Shown: positions 9,454 through 20,207, counted from the first letter of the stretch. The stretch: 64,000 nt of DNA from Qipengyuania pelagi (GCF_009827295.1 NZ_WTYD01000001.1:1674001-1738000); one strand, 5' to 3'. Notes: generated from the letters alone by a model not told the origin. Numbers and translations are program-made.

Positions 9454-12400
9454 TCGCGGCTGATCTCGGCGACGACACTTTCGCGACCGATGGTCGAAAC
9501 CGAGGCGAGCAGCGCAAGCCAGCTCGTGATGCGGAATTCGACTTCGGTCGCGGAATAGCCACGTCCGTCGGTGATGATCTCGACATAGAAGCGGCGGCCG
9601 AAATTCTTGCCCAGCGCGATACCCGTGCCGCGATCGAGCGCAGGGTCAGCGCTGACGATGCGCAACCGGTCGAGCCCGATGGCGCTTCTCAGCTGGTTGA
9701 TCGGGTCCATCCCGCCCCCGCCTCTTAAGGACGCGACCGCTGCCCCCAGTTGGAGCGCGTCGGTCGCCGAGAGATTGGTGATCGAACCGCCGAACAGGAG
9801 GCGGGCGAGGATTTCCTCTTCGGGCAGAGCGGGGTTGGAGCTGAAGGTGATTTCCGGTTCTTCCGAGCTTCCGGTCACGCGCACTTCGACCTCGATCCCG
9901 TCGCGCTCGCTCTCGGCACGAATGTCGAGGCTCGGGTCGATCGGACGGGTCACGTCGAATTCGATCGCCCCGCGTGACAGTTCGAAGCGTGTGCCCGCAA
10001 AGGTGTAATCGCCGCGCACGACCCGCGCTTCGCCGCCGATGCGCGGATCGTCGGTCGTGCCGCGGATACGGATATCGGCGCCCCATTCGCTGTCGAGCCC
10101 CATGCCTTCGACATCGATCCGGTTGGTGCCGCGCGCATCGATGAGATAGCGCCAGGGCCGTCCCGGCGCCACGCGCTGTCCGATATCGGCGGGGCGGTTG
10201 ATCTCACGCGTCGCGATGCGAGGGAGGCGCACGTCTTCCGCCGCCGTGGCAAGACGCCAGCTGGCGCGATTGATCCGCACCCTGCCCGCGATCGTCCCCC
10301 CGAACCCGTCGGACACGATCCGCAAGGGGCCGGTCACCGTCGCCTCGATCCCGTTTGCGGCGAGCAGCTTCGCATTCGTGGCGGCCGCTTTCAGATCGAG
10401 CTTGGGGCCACGCGCTTCGAGGAAGCGGCCCTGCACCCGCTCGCCCAACCCTTCGAGATCGACGGTCCCGCTGCCCGTGACGCTGCCGCCATTGGGCGTC
10501 GTCCCCGCGAAGCGCGACAGGCGCAGGCGCGATCCGGCGAAGGTGCCGCGCACCGCCATGTCGCGGATATCGGTTCCCGACAGCGAGCTGCGCAGCCGCA
10601 GCGCGTCGCTCCGCAAAGACCCGCGCACGCGCGGATTGGCCAGCGTTCCGCTCGCATCGGCGGCAATGGCGACCGGGCCGGTCAAATCGAAGGCGTCGAT
10701 CGCTGCGAGGCGCCAGAGACTCTCCGCCGCGCCCTGATACCGCAATTGGGCCCTGAGCGCACCGTTGCGCAACCGCTGGTCCAACGTCCCTGTCTGCGGC
10801 AGCCCGGTGATGATCGCTTGCATCCGTCCGCGTCGGATATCCTGATTTTCCACCACGGCCCGCGCTTCGAGGCGTTCGGCGGTGAGATTGGCGACCAGGG
10901 CCAGATCGACAGGGCGGCTCGACAGGACGAGGCCGGAGCGGAGCAGATCGTCCACCTTCACGCGCGCCTGCCCGCGCGGTAGGCGGTCGGGGCCGAGCGC
11001 GAAATCGACCCGGCCCGAGATCGTCCCGCCCAAACCCAGGTCCGGCACAACGATATCGCCGAGCGACAGGGGCATTTTCGACAGGGCGAGATCGAAGGTA
11101 GTCTCGCCGCCGCCGAAGCGCCCTGAGGCGAGAACGCCGCCGCCGCCGAACTTGACGAGCGTCCGGTCGAGGCGCCAGCCGCCATCGTCGAGCCGGGCCA
11201 GCACCGCGCGGCGAGGCATGGTGATCCGCCGTCCCGCGAACTCGCCGCGCGCCGCCAGGGTGACCTGTTCGGGCGCGATCCCCGCCTTCAGATCCATCGC
11301 GAAGCTGCCGCTACGCCGTCCGGCGATGGAGGCGTCCACCGTCCCGCGCCCGTTCGTCACTTCGCCCTGCGCTGCGAAGCGTCCGATGAAGAGCGTGCCG
11401 TAGGACAGGCCCGCACCGCGCGCCGTGCCGGAGAATGTGGAATTGCCCTCCGCCAGCAGGCCGCGCGCGTCGATCGTCGCGCGGGCGATCGTGATCGGCG
11501 TCGCGCCGCCGAAGACCGCGTTGCGCGCCTCCAGATCGAGATCGAAGCCCTGCCCGCCTCCACGCGGCGCGAGCGCGATCGTCCCGTCGAGACCCCCTCC
11601 CGAAAGCGCGAGGTCGCCAGCGATCCCGTCTTCTGCCAGCGTCAGATCGCCGCGTATGGCGGTGTCCGAAAGCGTGAGCCGCTCGATCGCGATCCGCGTT
11701 GCGCCATCGCCCGGCGCCACCAAGGTCAGCACTCCGTCGAACGGCCCGAGGGTGGAGCCGCCCTGCGTCTCGATACGAAAGCCGTTCTCGCTCGGCGCGA
11801 TGGCGAGGCGCACATCGCTGAGGCCCGCCGCGGGCAGGGGATCGGCGAAGACGAGCACCGCTTCCGGCCCGCCCGGCGCGATCCGGCCTTCGACCGTGAA
11901 CGGCCCATAATCGACATGGCGGCCCGTCCCGGCGAGCGTGGTCACCCCGTCCGCGATGGTCCCGTCGAGGCGCGCGGTCACCTTGCTGGCGGCGACGTTC
12001 AGATCATCGAAGCGCAGCGGGACACCCGAGCCGAAGCCGACCCCGCCCCGCAGCCGGATCGGCTCGCCCACGAGGTTCGCGAGCGTCGCGTTGGTGACCG
12101 GCGCAACCCGCGCGTCGAGGTCCGCGCGCACCTGCCAAGTGCCGGGCGCGATGGTCGCCCTGATCCGCGCCGCGCCACTGGCTCTTCCGATATCGTCGAA
12201 CGCGACCTGCTGGGCGCGCACATCGCCCGCGATCCCGAACAGTCCGCGCCCCAGATCGCCCTGCAAGGCAACATCCGCGCTCGTCGTCGGGAAGCGCAGC
12301 GCGAGATTTTCGGCTGTCAGGCGCGCTCCGCTGAGAAGGGCCGTGCCGCGCAGCGTACCGTTGACGAGGCGCGGATCGAGCAGATCATTGCCCGTCGCAA

Positions 12401-13682
12401 CGCGTCCCAGCCGGGCGTCGAGCGGGAAGGTCCAGCGCGCGCCATCGTACCGTGCCATACCCTGCTGGCGCAGATCCGTGATCCGCGTTCCGCCGCTGGT
12501 CACTTCTCCGATTTCGAGCGTGTGATCCACCGCGAGATCGCGCAACGGGCCGTCCACGGTTGCATCGAGCGTCGCATCTTCGAGCCGGAGACCGCCGAAC
12601 AGACCGGGATCGCGCAGACGCGCCGACACCACCACATCGCCGACGCGGTTCTCGGCCAGATCGACCAGCCCTTCCGCGCGCGCCGCGAAGGCGGGGGCGG
12701 AGATGACATAGTCGCCCTCGATCCGGCGATCCTCGATCGTCGCTTCCGCGCGCAGCGAGACGGTCCCGCGCAGCATATCGGCCAGAAGCCCGTCCAGCGC
12801 GGGACCCGGTTCCGCCTGCCCCAACAGGCCGAAACGCCCGGAGCGATTGGTGATCCTGAACGCCGCGAAACGGTCCTCGCCCCGGCGCACCAGCAGCGAT
12901 CCGTCCCACCGGCTCCAGCTGCCATCGCCTGCGATGCGGGCCGTATAGGGCGCCTGCGCTCCGACGATCCGCGCAATCGCGCCGCCTTCGGGCGCAACGT
13001 AGGTCAGGCCCAGATCGAAGCGATCGCGATCGGGCGCGGCATCGATCAGCGCGGCGAAGCGGTCCCCGGACTGGAGCGCGCCGCGCGTGTCGACCTTCAA
13101 GCGGCGATCACGCAGCTGCACCTCGGCGATCAGATCGAGCGTCTCGGCACGGTCGCCCGCTATCCCTTCGGCCAGCGTCAGGCGCTCGATCGCCAGCCGG
13201 TCGATCGCAATGTCGAAGCCGGGCAGGATCGGCCCGTCCTCCTCGCTCGGAAGGAATTCGGGCAGCCGCGTCAGCGTGGCGCGGCGCGCGGCAAACTCGT
13301 CGATATCGAGCGTGTTGCGCAGCCACGCGCCGGGGTTCCAGTCCAGCTCCGCCTCGGGAATGGTCATGAACGGCCCCGTCGGGTCCGACAGCACCACGTC
13401 GTAAAGCCGCGCGCGTCCGTAGAGATCGCCCTCGATCCGCCCGATGCGGATGTTGAGCCCGTTGGGCAGAGTGCGCGCCGCGATCCGGTCAGCGAGGAAA
13501 CGCTCGCCGACCGGCGTGTTGAGGACGACCGCCGCCGCCGCGATCAGAAGGACTATCGCCGCGAGAATGCCGACCAGCCATTTCGCCGTCCGCCCGGCAT
13601 GGCGCCGCCTAGTGCCGCGCGGGCGGCCATCCGTTTCCGCGACGGCTTCGGGCACCTGATCCTCGTCCATCAAGACGGCCAT
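9447..13682 (-). CDS. tamB: TamB, translocation and assembly module inner-membrane subunit
   Basis: A 1411-residue bridge protein spanning from the inner to the outer membrane, thought to carry lipids or assist beta-barrel assembly with TamA. A single membrane anchor lies at about residues 33-53 (WLVGILAAIVLLIAAAAVVL), followed by a very long beta-rich, Gly/Asp-rich domain typical of the TamB/AsmA group. The conserved DUF490 end is present: GSITNLSATDALQLG and LRIVSADPALDRGTGIALGKNF. Its ATG overlaps the TGA of tamA by one base (TGATG), so the two are translationally coupled; a second ATG at residue 5 is an alternative start. Large open frames on the opposite strand are antisense shadows. Confidence 0.93.
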   Translation of the reverse strand: MAVLMDEDQVPEAVAETDGRPRGTRRRHAGRTAKWLVGILAAIVLLIAAAAVVLNTPVGERFLADRIAARTLPNGLNIRIGRIEGDLYGRARLYDVVLSDPTGPFMTIPEAELDWNPGAWLRNTLDIDEFAARRATLTRLPEFLPSEEDGPILPGFDIAIDRLAIERLTLAEGIAGDRAETLDLIAEVQLRDRRLKVDTRGALQSGDRFAALIDAAPDRDRFDLGLTYVAPEGGAIARIVGAQAPYTARIAGDGSWSRWDGSLLVRRGEDRFAAFRITNRSGRFGLLGQAEPGPALDGLLADMLRGTVSLRAEATIEDRRIEGDYVISAPAFAARAEGLVDLAENRVGDVVVSARLRDPGLFGGLRLEDATLDATVDGPLRDLAVDHTLEIGEVTSGGTRITDLRQQGMARYDGARWTFPLDARLGRVATGNDLLDPRLVNGTLRGTALLSGARLTAENLALRFPTTSADVALQGDLGRGLFGIAGDVRAQQVAFDDIGRASGAARIRATIAPGTWQVRADLDARVAPVTNATLANLVGEPIRLRGGVGFGSGVPLRFDDLNVAASKVTARLDGTIADGVTTLAGTGRHVDYGPFTVEGRIAPGGPEAVLVFADPLPAAGLSDVRLAIAPSENGFRIETQGGSTLGPFDGVLTLVAPGDGATRIAIERLTLSDTAIRGDLTLAEDGIAGDLALSGGGLDGTIALAPRGGGQGFDLDLEARNAVFGGATPITIARATIDARGLLAEGNSTFSGTARGAGLSYGTLFIGRFAAQGEVTNGRGTVDASIAGRRSGSFAMDLKAGIAPEQVTLAARGEFAGRRITMPRRAVLARLDDGGWRLDRTLVKFGGGGVLASGRFGGGETTFDLALSKMPLSLGDIVVPDLGLGGTISGRVDFALGPDRLPRGQARVKVDDLLRSGLVLSSRPVDLALVANLTAERLEARAVVENQDIRRGRMQAIITGLPQTGTLDQRLRNGALRAQLRYQGAAESLWRLAAIDAFDLTGPVAIAADASGTLANPRVRGSLRSDALRLRSSLSGTDIRDMAVRGTFAGSRLRLSRFAGTTPNGGSVTGSGTVDLEGLGERVQGRFLEARGPKLDLKAAATNAKLLAANGIEATVTGPLRIVSDGFGGTIAGRVRINRASWRLATAAEDVRLPRIATREINRPADIGQRVAPGRPWRYLIDARGTNRIDVEGMGLDSEWGADIRIRGTTDDPRIGGEARVVRGDYTFAGTRFELSRGAIEFDVTRPIDPSLDIRAESERDGIEVEVRVTGSSEEPEITFSSNPALPEEEILARLLFGGSITNLSATDALQLGAAVASLRGGGGMDPINQLRSAIGLDRLRIVSADPALDRGTGIALGKNFGRRFYVEIITDGRGYSATEVEFRITSWLALLASVSTIGRESVVAEISRDY

Positions 13683-15958
13683 CAGAACGCCTGTCCGAGC
13701 GAGACATAGACCGCGACCGGGCTATCATCGGGTCCGGGATTGAGCGGCACGCCGACATCGAGCCGCAGGGGGCCGAACCCCGTATGATAACGCAGGCCCA
13801 CGCCCACCCCGAGCTTGATCTCATCGAAATCGGGGATCACGTCCTGACTGACCGAGCCTGCATCGAGGAAGGGCACCACCGAAACCGCGCCGTCGAAGAA
13901 GCCGGTGCGGATGCGCGCCTCGACCGCGCCTTCGACCACGCTGCGCCCGCCGCTGGGATCGCCCAGAGTGTCGCGCGGGCCGATCTGGCGGAAGCCGTAA
14001 CCGCGCACCGACCCGCCCCCACCCGCGTAATAACGGCGCGAAGGCGCGATATTGGCAAGGTCCGTCCCCGGAATGGCGCCGAAGGCCGCGCGCGCGGCGA
14101 TGACGACTTTGTCCGTGACCTGCTTGTAGGTCGAGGCATCGGTGCGCGCGCGCAGATAGAAGCTTTGCGTGCCGCGATTGCGCGAAACCTCGGGCGAGAG
14201 ATTGGCCGAGACACGGAACCCCTCGGTCGGGTCCAGCAGATCGTCGGTCGAATCGAGCAGGATGTAGCCGGGGATCGCCGCGACGAGATAGGTCGATCGC
14301 GGCGCCGCTACGCCGCCGACCGCAGGCGGGCGTTCGTCGGTCGCGACCAGTTCGACGCCCGCAGACCAGCTGACCGGCTTCTGGAACAGCAAGGTCGAAC
14401 GCCGCTCGTAAGTCGCGACGAGGCCCGCCGTGTTCGCGTCGAAAGCGGGGCTGTCGATTGTGCTGGCATAGGCATCGAGGCTGAGGATGCGGTCGCGCCC
14501 GCCGAAATTGTTCTTGCGCAAGCCCACGCCGAACAATTGCTCCTGCGTGCCGAGAATGCCGCGCACCTTGAGCGCACCTTCGGGCGGGAAAAGATTGCGA
14601 TGTTCCCAGCTGGCGGCGAGGCGAAAGCCCTCTTCCGACCCGTATCCGATCGCACCCGCGATGGTGCGCAGATCGGCCCGCTCGATCCCGACATCCATCG
14701 CCACCACGCCCGGCTCGTCGCCCACAGGGGCGCTGACTTCGCGCGGAGTGATGGTGACCGAGGAGACCAATCCCGTGGCCGTGATCGCCCGGCGCAGGTC
14801 GAGTTCGAGGCTGCGCTGGTAGATGTCGCCCGGATCGAAGCGCGCGATGGTGGCGAGGTGATCGCCGGGGAGGAAATTCTCGTCGCTGCTGGTAACCGCG
14901 CCGAAGACATATTTCCCGCCGGGGGTGACCGGCATGGTCAGATCGCCCTCGTCGCGATCGTGATCGATCAGCAATTGCGGCTCGTCGATCGTGGCGAAGG
15001 CATAGCCGAATTCGCCCAGCGCGGTGTCGAGGTCGAACCGTTCGGTCTCGATCCGGTCGCTCTGCATCGGATCGCCCGGCTGGATCTCGAACGCCCGCCG
15101 CAGGACATCCGCATCGCGCGCCGTACCGAGCGCGCCCAGGTCGATCGCCCCGAAGCGATAGCGCTGGCCGGGGATGACATCGAAGCGCACGGTCGGGCGC
15201 GGCGGATTGGCATTGTCGGCTCCGCCTGCGGCGCCGCTGGTCCCGATGGAACGCGCGATCCGGCCGTCATAGAACCCGTAGACTCGCAGCAATTCGGCCA
15301 GCAATTCCTCGTCCTCGCGCGCGCGGGCGGCCAGCTGGGCGATGTTCTCGTCGTCGCCATCCAGCTCCTCGATGGTCGAGAGCGCTTCGAACCGTTCGAC
15401 GAAATCGCCGCGTTCGGTGAAGGGCGGGTCGAGCTGAGGGAAGCCGAGCGTCAGCGAATCGTTCAATCGCACCAGATCGGCCTCGGTAAAGGCGACCTCG
15501 GGGCCCGCGATCTCGAGATCGGCGAACTGGATATCCTCTTCGGGGAGATCGATGTCGAGCGGCGGAAGCTCGAGATCGTCGGGCCATTCGACCGCGAGGT
15601 CGGGCAGGTCCGCGAGAGGCGTTTCGGGATCGAGGTCAGCGCCGTCAGCCCCGAACTCCTCCTCCGGCGTGTCACCGCCCGGATCGGAACTGTCGCTCGC
15701 CCAGCCTTGGGGATTATCGACCGCGCTGTCGGGGATCAGGTCTTCCAGTTCCGCATCGGTCGCCTGACCCTGCGCCGAGAGAGGCGCGGGGAGTGCGATT
15801 CCGGTCATGGCGAGCGCCGCCATGGCAATCGCGACGGCACCGCTCGCGGACAGGAGCCGCGCCGTCAGCCGGTGCGATGGGCTCTTCTGGGAGAGGAAAT
15901 CGACGTCAGCCGACGAAGTCGTAGCGCGCGGATTCGGAGCGATCGGCGGGAACGGCAT
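13682..15958 (-). CDS. tamA: TamA, BamA-family outer-membrane assembly factor
   Basis: About 758 residues. POTRA domains (roughly residues 150-420) are followed by a 16-stranded Omp85 barrel ending YVSLGQAF with the usual terminal aromatic. Between the export signal (residues 30-62, ending PLSAQ) and the first POTRA is an Asp/Glu-rich, Pro-rich stretch of about 90 residues that is unusual for TamA. The start is uncertain: the frame is open well into bpt, and the best ATG (15958) lies within the bpt 3' end with an AAGG touching it; no GTG or TTG occurs before the signal peptide. Partner of the downstream tamB. Confidence 0.88.
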   Translation of the reverse strand: MPFPPIAPNPRATTSSADVDFLSQKSPSHRLTARLLSASGAVAIAMAALAMTGIALPAPLSAQGQATDAELEDLIPDSAVDNPQGWASDSSDPGGDTPEEEFGADGADLDPETPLADLPDLAVEWPDDLELPPLDIDLPEEDIQFADLEIAGPEVAFTEADLVRLNDSLTLGFPQLDPPFTERGDFVERFEALSTIEELDGDDENIAQLAARAREDEELLAELLRVYGFYDGRIARSIGTSGAAGGADNANPPRPTVRFDVIPGQRYRFGAIDLGALGTARDADVLRRAFEIQPGDPMQSDRIETERFDLDTALGEFGYAFATIDEPQLLIDHDRDEGDLTMPVTPGGKYVFGAVTSSDENFLPGDHLATIARFDPGDIYQRSLELDLRRAITATGLVSSVTITPREVSAPVGDEPGVVAMDVGIERADLRTIAGAIGYGSEEGFRLAASWEHRNLFPPEGALKVRGILGTQEQLFGVGLRKNNFGGRDRILSLDAYASTIDSPAFDANTAGLVATYERRSTLLFQKPVSWSAGVELVATDERPPAVGGVAAPRSTYLVAAIPGYILLDSTDDLLDPTEGFRVSANLSPEVSRNRGTQSFYLRARTDASTYKQVTDKVVIAARAAFGAIPGTDLANIAPSRRYYAGGGGSVRGYGFRQIGPRDTLGDPSGGRSVVEGAVEARIRTGFFDGAVSVVPFLDAGSVSQDVIPDFDEIKLGVGVGLRYHTGFGPLRLDVGVPLNPGPDDSPVAVYVSLGQAF

Positions 15959-16778
15959 CCTTGCAGGCACGCGCCTCAGGCCGGTCGGCCCTGCGGTCCG
16001 TCGAGCGCGACGCAGTGGCGGAGGCGATGAGCCTCGTCTGCTCCTCATCCGAAATCCGCTCCCATCCCGACCGGGTAAGCCGCTCGAGCGGCCGGAACCT
16101 GACCTTGTATTGCATCCGGTCCGACCCGGCGACCCAATAGCCGAGATAGACATACGGCAGCCCACGCTCTGCCGCCAACCGCATATGATCCAATATGATA
16201 TAGGTGCCAAGCCCCGAACGCTCGGCATGGTCGGGATCGTAGAAGCTGTAGATCATCGACAGGCCATCCGCCTGCACATCGGTCAGGCAGGCGCCGACCA
16301 GCCGTCCGGGGCGCCCGTCCTCGGTCGGCTCGCGATATTCGATGACCGTGCTGGTGACCGGCGTGTGTTCCACCATGTCGGCGAAATCGGTCTCTTCCAT
16401 GTGAGTCATCCCGCCGCCCGGATGGCGCACGGACAGGTATTTCTGAAGCAGTTCGAACTGCTCCTCGGTCGCCCAGGGGCGACAATCGGTCGCGACCAGA
16501 TCGCGATTGGCCTTTATCAGACGCTTCTGGCTGCTCGACGGGCGGAATTCCTGCGCCACCACGCGCACCGAGACGCAGGCCTGGCAGTCGAGGCAGCTGG
16601 GGCGATAGGCGACCGTCTGGCTGCGGCGGAAACCGATCCGGCCCAACGCCTCGTTCAGCTCGTCCGCATTCTCGCCGCGCAGTTCGGTGAACACCTTGCG
16701 CTCGCTCTTGCCCGGCAGATAGGGACAGGGCGACGGAGAGGTCACGAAGAAACGGGGAAAGCGGATCGGTGCCGTCAC
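15906..16778 (-). CDS. bpt: Aspartate/glutamate leucyltransferase (bacterial protein transferase)
   Basis: Adds leucine from Leu-tRNA to proteins with N-terminal Asp or Glu, marking them for ClpS/ClpAP in the N-degron pathway. The ATE-type fold is clear: the [17 protein letters not shown] start, the [14 protein letters not shown] cysteine cluster near residues 60-70, and the [18 protein letters not shown] signature near residue 215. The C-terminus carries an extra 30 or so residues of basic, low-complexity sequence. It starts with GTG, preceded by GAGGAGA. The tamA reading frame begins inside its 3' end. Confidence 0.9.
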   Translation of the reverse strand: MTAPIRFPRFFVTSPSPCPYLPGKSERKVFTELRGENADELNEALGRIGFRRSQTVAYRPSCLDCQACVSVRVVAQEFRPSSSQKRLIKANRDLVATDCRPWATEEQFELLQKYLSVRHPGGGMTHMEETDFADMVEHTPVTSTVIEYREPTEDGRPGRLVGACLTDVQADGLSMIYSFYDPDHAERSGLGTYIILDHMRLAAERGLPYVYLGYWVAGSDRMQYKVRFRPLERLTRSGWERISDEEQTRLIASATASRSTDRRADRPEARACKDAVPADRSESARYDFVG

Positions 16779-16863
16779 GGCGGGCTGTCTCCTCGGCCTT
16801 TAAGGTCAGAGCGAACCATAATGCTCTGGTCAGAGACGGGTTTATGCCTGTTTCGATCCGGCG

Positions 16864-16878
16864 TTAAAAGGTCCTTAA
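16864..16878. promoter_or_regulatory. CtrA-type site TTAA-N7-TTAA upstream of bpt
   Basis: TTAAAAGGTCCTTAA is an exact match to the CtrA consensus TTAA-N7-TTAA, 86 bases before the bpt start. A second element, TTAACCAT on the minus strand (16939-16932), matches the CtrA half-site and lies a further 54 bases upstream. Both fall in the non-coding stretch between bpt and ilvA (16779-16989). Confidence 0.45.
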
Positions 16879-16989
16879 CCACGTTTTCTGCGCAGCCGCG
16901 TTCCGATGGTCGCATTCGCGGAACGAGACGAATGGTTAACGCTGCGAAAAAACGGCGCCGCGTTCAGGCCCCGCGTTCAGGCCCCGCCA

Positions 16990-18246
16990 TCAGTCGACAG
17001 CGACCTCTTCGACCGAATAACCCTTGTCCCGCAATGCCGCGACGAGGCCGCGCATCTGGTTCGCATCCCGCGCCTCGCACTCGATCTCGGTGAACAGCCC
17101 CTTCGCAGGAAGCGAGGTGAAGATGCGCTGGTGATGGATTTCGAGGATGTTGACATTGTGCGCGTCGAACACGCCCATCACCCGGAACAGGGCGCCGGGC
17201 CGGTCCTGCAAGGTGATCCTGAGGCGCGCCATGCGCCCGCTGCGCACGAGGTCGCGCAACAGCACGTTGGCGAGCAGGCGCGTGTCGATATTACCCCCGC
17301 ACAGCACCAGCCCGACCTTGCGCCCCGCGAAGCGCTCGGGATTGTCGAGGATCGCCGCCAGCCCCGCCGCGCCCGCGCCTTCGACCACGGTCTTCTCGAT
17401 CTGCAACAGCAGGGACACCGCGTGCTCCAGCGTCGGCTCGTCGACCAGCAGAACCTCGTCCACCAGTTCCGCGATCACCTGCGAGGTGAATGCGCCCGGC
17501 GCCTTGACCGCGATACCCTCGGCCAGCGTGTCGCCCCCGCAGGCCATGTCTTCCCCGCGCAGATGCGCATACATCGACGGGAACAGCTTCGCCTGGACGC
17601 CAACCATCTCGATCTCTGGATTGAGCGCCTTGGCGACCGTCGCCATCCCGCTCATCAGGCCGCCGCCACCGATCGGTACGACGAGGCAGTCGAGATCCGG
17701 CTTCGCCTCGAGCATTTCGAGCGCCACCGTCCCCTGCCCCGCCGCCACATGCGGATGGTCGAAGGGATGAACGAAGGTCAGCCCGCGCTCGCGCTCCAGC
17801 TTGCGGGCATGGGCATAGGCTTCATCGAAGGTCTCTCCGAACTGTTCGACCATGCCGCCCACGCTTTCGGTCTGCATGACCTTTACGGTGGGCGTGGTCT
17901 TCGGCATCACGATCGTGACGGGCACGTTCAGGCGGGTGCCGTGATAGGACAGGCCCTGGCTGTGATTGCCCGCCGATGCCGCGATCACGCCGCGCGCGCG
18001 CTGTTCCTCAGCCAGTTGCAGCAACGCATTCAGCGCGCCGCGTTCCTTGTAGGCGGCAGTGAATTGCAGGTTTTCGAACTTCAGCCAGACATCCGCGCCG
18101 GTGATCTTGGACAGGGTCTGCGAATGCAGCATGGGGGTTTCAACGACCTGTCCGGCAATGCGGGCCGCGGCGGCGCGCACATGGTCGATGGTGAGAAGCG
18201 CGGTCGCCTTCTCGTCAGGGGCGGTGCTGTCATGCTGCTGGTTCAT
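16990..18246 (-). CDS. ilvA: Threonine ammonia-lyase (threonine dehydratase) with one ACT domain
   Basis: PLP enzyme converting threonine to 2-oxobutanoate, the entry to isoleucine. The 418-residue form starts MNQQHDSTAPDEK (ATG at 18246). The PLP lysine is K67 in TAAYKERGA, and the phosphate-binding glycine loop is PIGGGGLMSG. A single C-terminal ACT domain (about residues 330-418: LRITLQDRPGALFRV) is expected to bind an amino-acid effector. This one-ACT form fits the short IlvA class, which may be biosynthetic or catabolic. It lies 211 bases upstream of bpt and is divergent from the amidohydrolase gene. Confidence 0.92.
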   Translation of the reverse strand: MNQQHDSTAPDEKATALLTIDHVRAAAARIAGQVVETPMLHSQTLSKITGADVWLKFENLQFTAAYKERGALNALLQLAEEQRARGVIAASAGNHSQGLSYHGTRLNVPVTIVMPKTTPTVKVMQTESVGGMVEQFGETFDEAYAHARKLERERGLTFVHPFDHPHVAAGQGTVALEMLEAKPDLDCLVVPIGGGGLMSGMATVAKALNPEIEMVGVQAKLFPSMYAHLRGEDMACGGDTLAEGIAVKAPGAFTSQVIAELVDEVLLVDEPTLEHAVSLLLQIEKTVVEGAGAAGLAAILDNPERFAGRKVGLVLCGGNIDTRLLANVLLRDLVRSGRMARLRITLQDRPGALFRVMGVFDAHNVNILEIHHQRIFTSLPAKGLFTEIECEARDANQMRGLVAALRDKGYSVEEVAVD

Positions 18247-18355
18247 GGCGGGTGCCCCTACGGCGCGCGGGCGATCGGCGCAATCACGCAAAAAGCCGTA
18301 GCCGCATCGCGCTTTACCCTTCCGCAAAGCGCCCATCCCCGATAATCCCTGGCCC

Positions 18356-20041
18356 ATGACAGCCTTGAAGACCGCCCGCCGCATCCTCCTCATCAGCACC
18401 TGCGCGCTCGCGAGCACCCTTGCCGCCACGCCCGCCCTCGCCGACCAGCTGATCGAGAATGTCGACGGCATCAGGATCGACGAGGCGGGCGAGATCGACC
18501 GCTTCACCGCGATCCTGATCGACGATGGCGGCAGGGTGAAGGCGGTCTACGATCGCAATGACAAGCGCCCGCGCGAGGTCGACTATCTGCTCGACGGCAA
18601 GGGCCAGGTGATGCTGCCCGGCCTGATCGACGCGCATCTCCACGTCATGCAATTGGGCATCGCGCAACTCACGCTCGACCTGTCGGACACCAATTCGCTG
18701 GAAGAGGCGCTCGATAAGATTCGCCGCTTCGCCGCCGAGAATCCGGCGCGCCCGTGGATTCTGGGGCGCGGCTGGAATCAGGAGAAATGGGGGCTCGGGC
18801 GTTTCCCCACCGCTGCGGAGCTCGACAGCGCGGTGTCCGATCGGCCCGTATGGCTGAGCAGGGTCGACGGCCATGCGGCCTGGGGCAATACGCTCGCGCT
18901 CGAGGCGGCGGGCGTCACCGCGGCGAGTGCCGATCCCGCTGGTGGCCGGATCGAGCGCTTGCCCGGTTCGCGTAAACCCTCGGGCGTCTTCGTCGATGCC
19001 GCCGAGGCGCTGGTGCAGCGCGTGGTGCCCGCCCCGCGCCCGGCCGAGCGGGACCTGGCCCTGCTCAAGGCGCAGGAATTGCTGCATTCGATGGGGATCA
19101 CCGCTGCCGCCGACATGGGCACCAGCATGGACGATTGGCACACCTTCCGCCGCGCGGGCGACGGGGGGCGGCTGACGCTGCGCATCATGTCCTACGCGAC
19201 CGATGCGGATACGATGGAAGCGATCGGCGGACCGCGTCCCACGCCATGGCTGTATGACGACAAATTGCGGATGAACGGGATCAAGCTCTATCTCGATGGG
19301 GCGCTGGGGTCGCGCGGTGCGTGGCTGAAGCAGCCCTATGCCGACGATCCGGGCAATACCGGCCTCCCGCTGATGAGCCCGGCGCAATTGCGCAACATCA
19401 TGGTGCGGGCCGCCACCGGCCAGTTCCAGGTGGCCGTCCACGCGATCGGGACCGCCGCCAATGCCGAAGCGCTGAACGCCATCGCCGACATTGCGGACAG
19501 CTTTTCCGGCGACCGGCGCTGGCGTATCGAACATGCGCAGATCGTCGATCCGGTCGACATTCCGAAATTCGCTTCGGCCAAGGTCATCGCCTCGATGCAG
19601 CCGGTCCACCAGACCAGCGACCGGACCATGGCCGAAGCCCGCCTCGGCCCGAATCGCCTCGACGGGGCCTATGCCTGGAAGACGATCGCCAATACCGGCG
19701 CGATGCTGGCCTTCGGGTCCGATGCCCCGGTCGAATCGCCCGATCCCTTCGCCGGACTGGCCGCCGCCTTCACCCGCACCGATAGCGACGGCCAGCCGTT
19801 CGGTGGCTGGCGCCCTCAGGAGGCGGTCAGCCGGGAACAGGCCTTGGCTGCCTTCACCGCGAACGCCTCCTATGCGGGTTTTGGAGAAGGCCGATTCGGA
19901 AAGCTGGTGGTCGGCGAACGGGCCGATTTCGTTCTCGTGGATCAGGATCCACTGCTTGCGACGCCTGAACAAGTGAGGCGAACCAAGGTCAGGGAAACAT
20001 GGGTCGGCGGGCGGCGTGTCTATGCCGCCGATACCGAATAA
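18356..20041 (+). CDS. Secreted metal-dependent amidohydrolase (YtcJ-like, amidohydrolase 3 family)
   Basis: 561 residues with an N-terminal signal peptide ending ATPALA, so it acts in the periplasm. The N-terminal beta-sandwich is followed by the first metal motif DAHLHV (HxH), the GRGWNQEKW and RVDGHAAWGN stretches typical of YtcJ-type proteins, HAIGTAAN, EHAQIVDP, and the late FGSDAPVESPDPF. The substrate is not predictable from sequence. Stand-alone gene, divergent from ilvA across 109 bases. Confidence 0.85.
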   Translation: MTALKTARRILLISTCALASTLAATPALADQLIENVDGIRIDEAGEIDRFTAILIDDGGRVKAVYDRNDKRPREVDYLLDGKGQVMLPGLIDAHLHVMQLGIAQLTLDLSDTNSLEEALDKIRRFAAENPARPWILGRGWNQEKWGLGRFPTAAELDSAVSDRPVWLSRVDGHAAWGNTLALEAAGVTAASADPAGGRIERLPGSRKPSGVFVDAAEALVQRVVPAPRPAERDLALLKAQELLHSMGITAAADMGTSMDDWHTFRRAGDGGRLTLRIMSYATDADTMEAIGGPRPTPWLYDDKLRMNGIKLYLDGALGSRGAWLKQPYADDPGNTGLPLMSPAQLRNIMVRAATGQFQVAVHAIGTAANAEALNAIADIADSFSGDRRWRIEHAQIVDPVDIPKFASAKVIASMQPVHQTSDRTMAEARLGPNRLDGAYAWKTIANTGAMLAFGSDAPVESPDPFAGLAAAFTRTDSDGQPFGGWRPQEAVSREQALAAFTANASYAGFGEGRFGKLVVGERADFVLVDQDPLLATPEQVRRTKVRETWVGGRRVYAADTE

Positions 20042-20082
20042 ATCTGTGTGGCAGGGAGGGACGCATGGGGTTTCGATCCGCG

Positions 20083-20097
20083 TTAACCTCGGCTAAA
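20083..20097 (+). promoter_or_regulatory. Near-consensus CtrA-type site upstream of the first microprotein
   Basis: TTAACCTCGGCTAAA differs from TTAA-N7-TTAA at one base of the second half-site. It is 110 bases before the start at 20208. Suggestive only. Confidence 0.3.
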
Positions 20098-20207
20098 CCA
20101 AAGGCAGTCTAGGCCCGGTCTCGCGATCGAGCCGCGCGCTTCTGGTCGCTCGATTCGTGTGTTTCGGTCCTGATCGGCTCGGGCGCAGGCCAGCAAGAGG
20201 AATGTCG

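Noticed and set aside
11916..16030. Long plus-strand open frames opposite tamB and tamA (597 and 748 codons)
   Set aside because: They mirror the codon bias of the real minus-strand genes, read as Arg/Asp/His-rich sequence without domains, and have no ribosome-binding sites.
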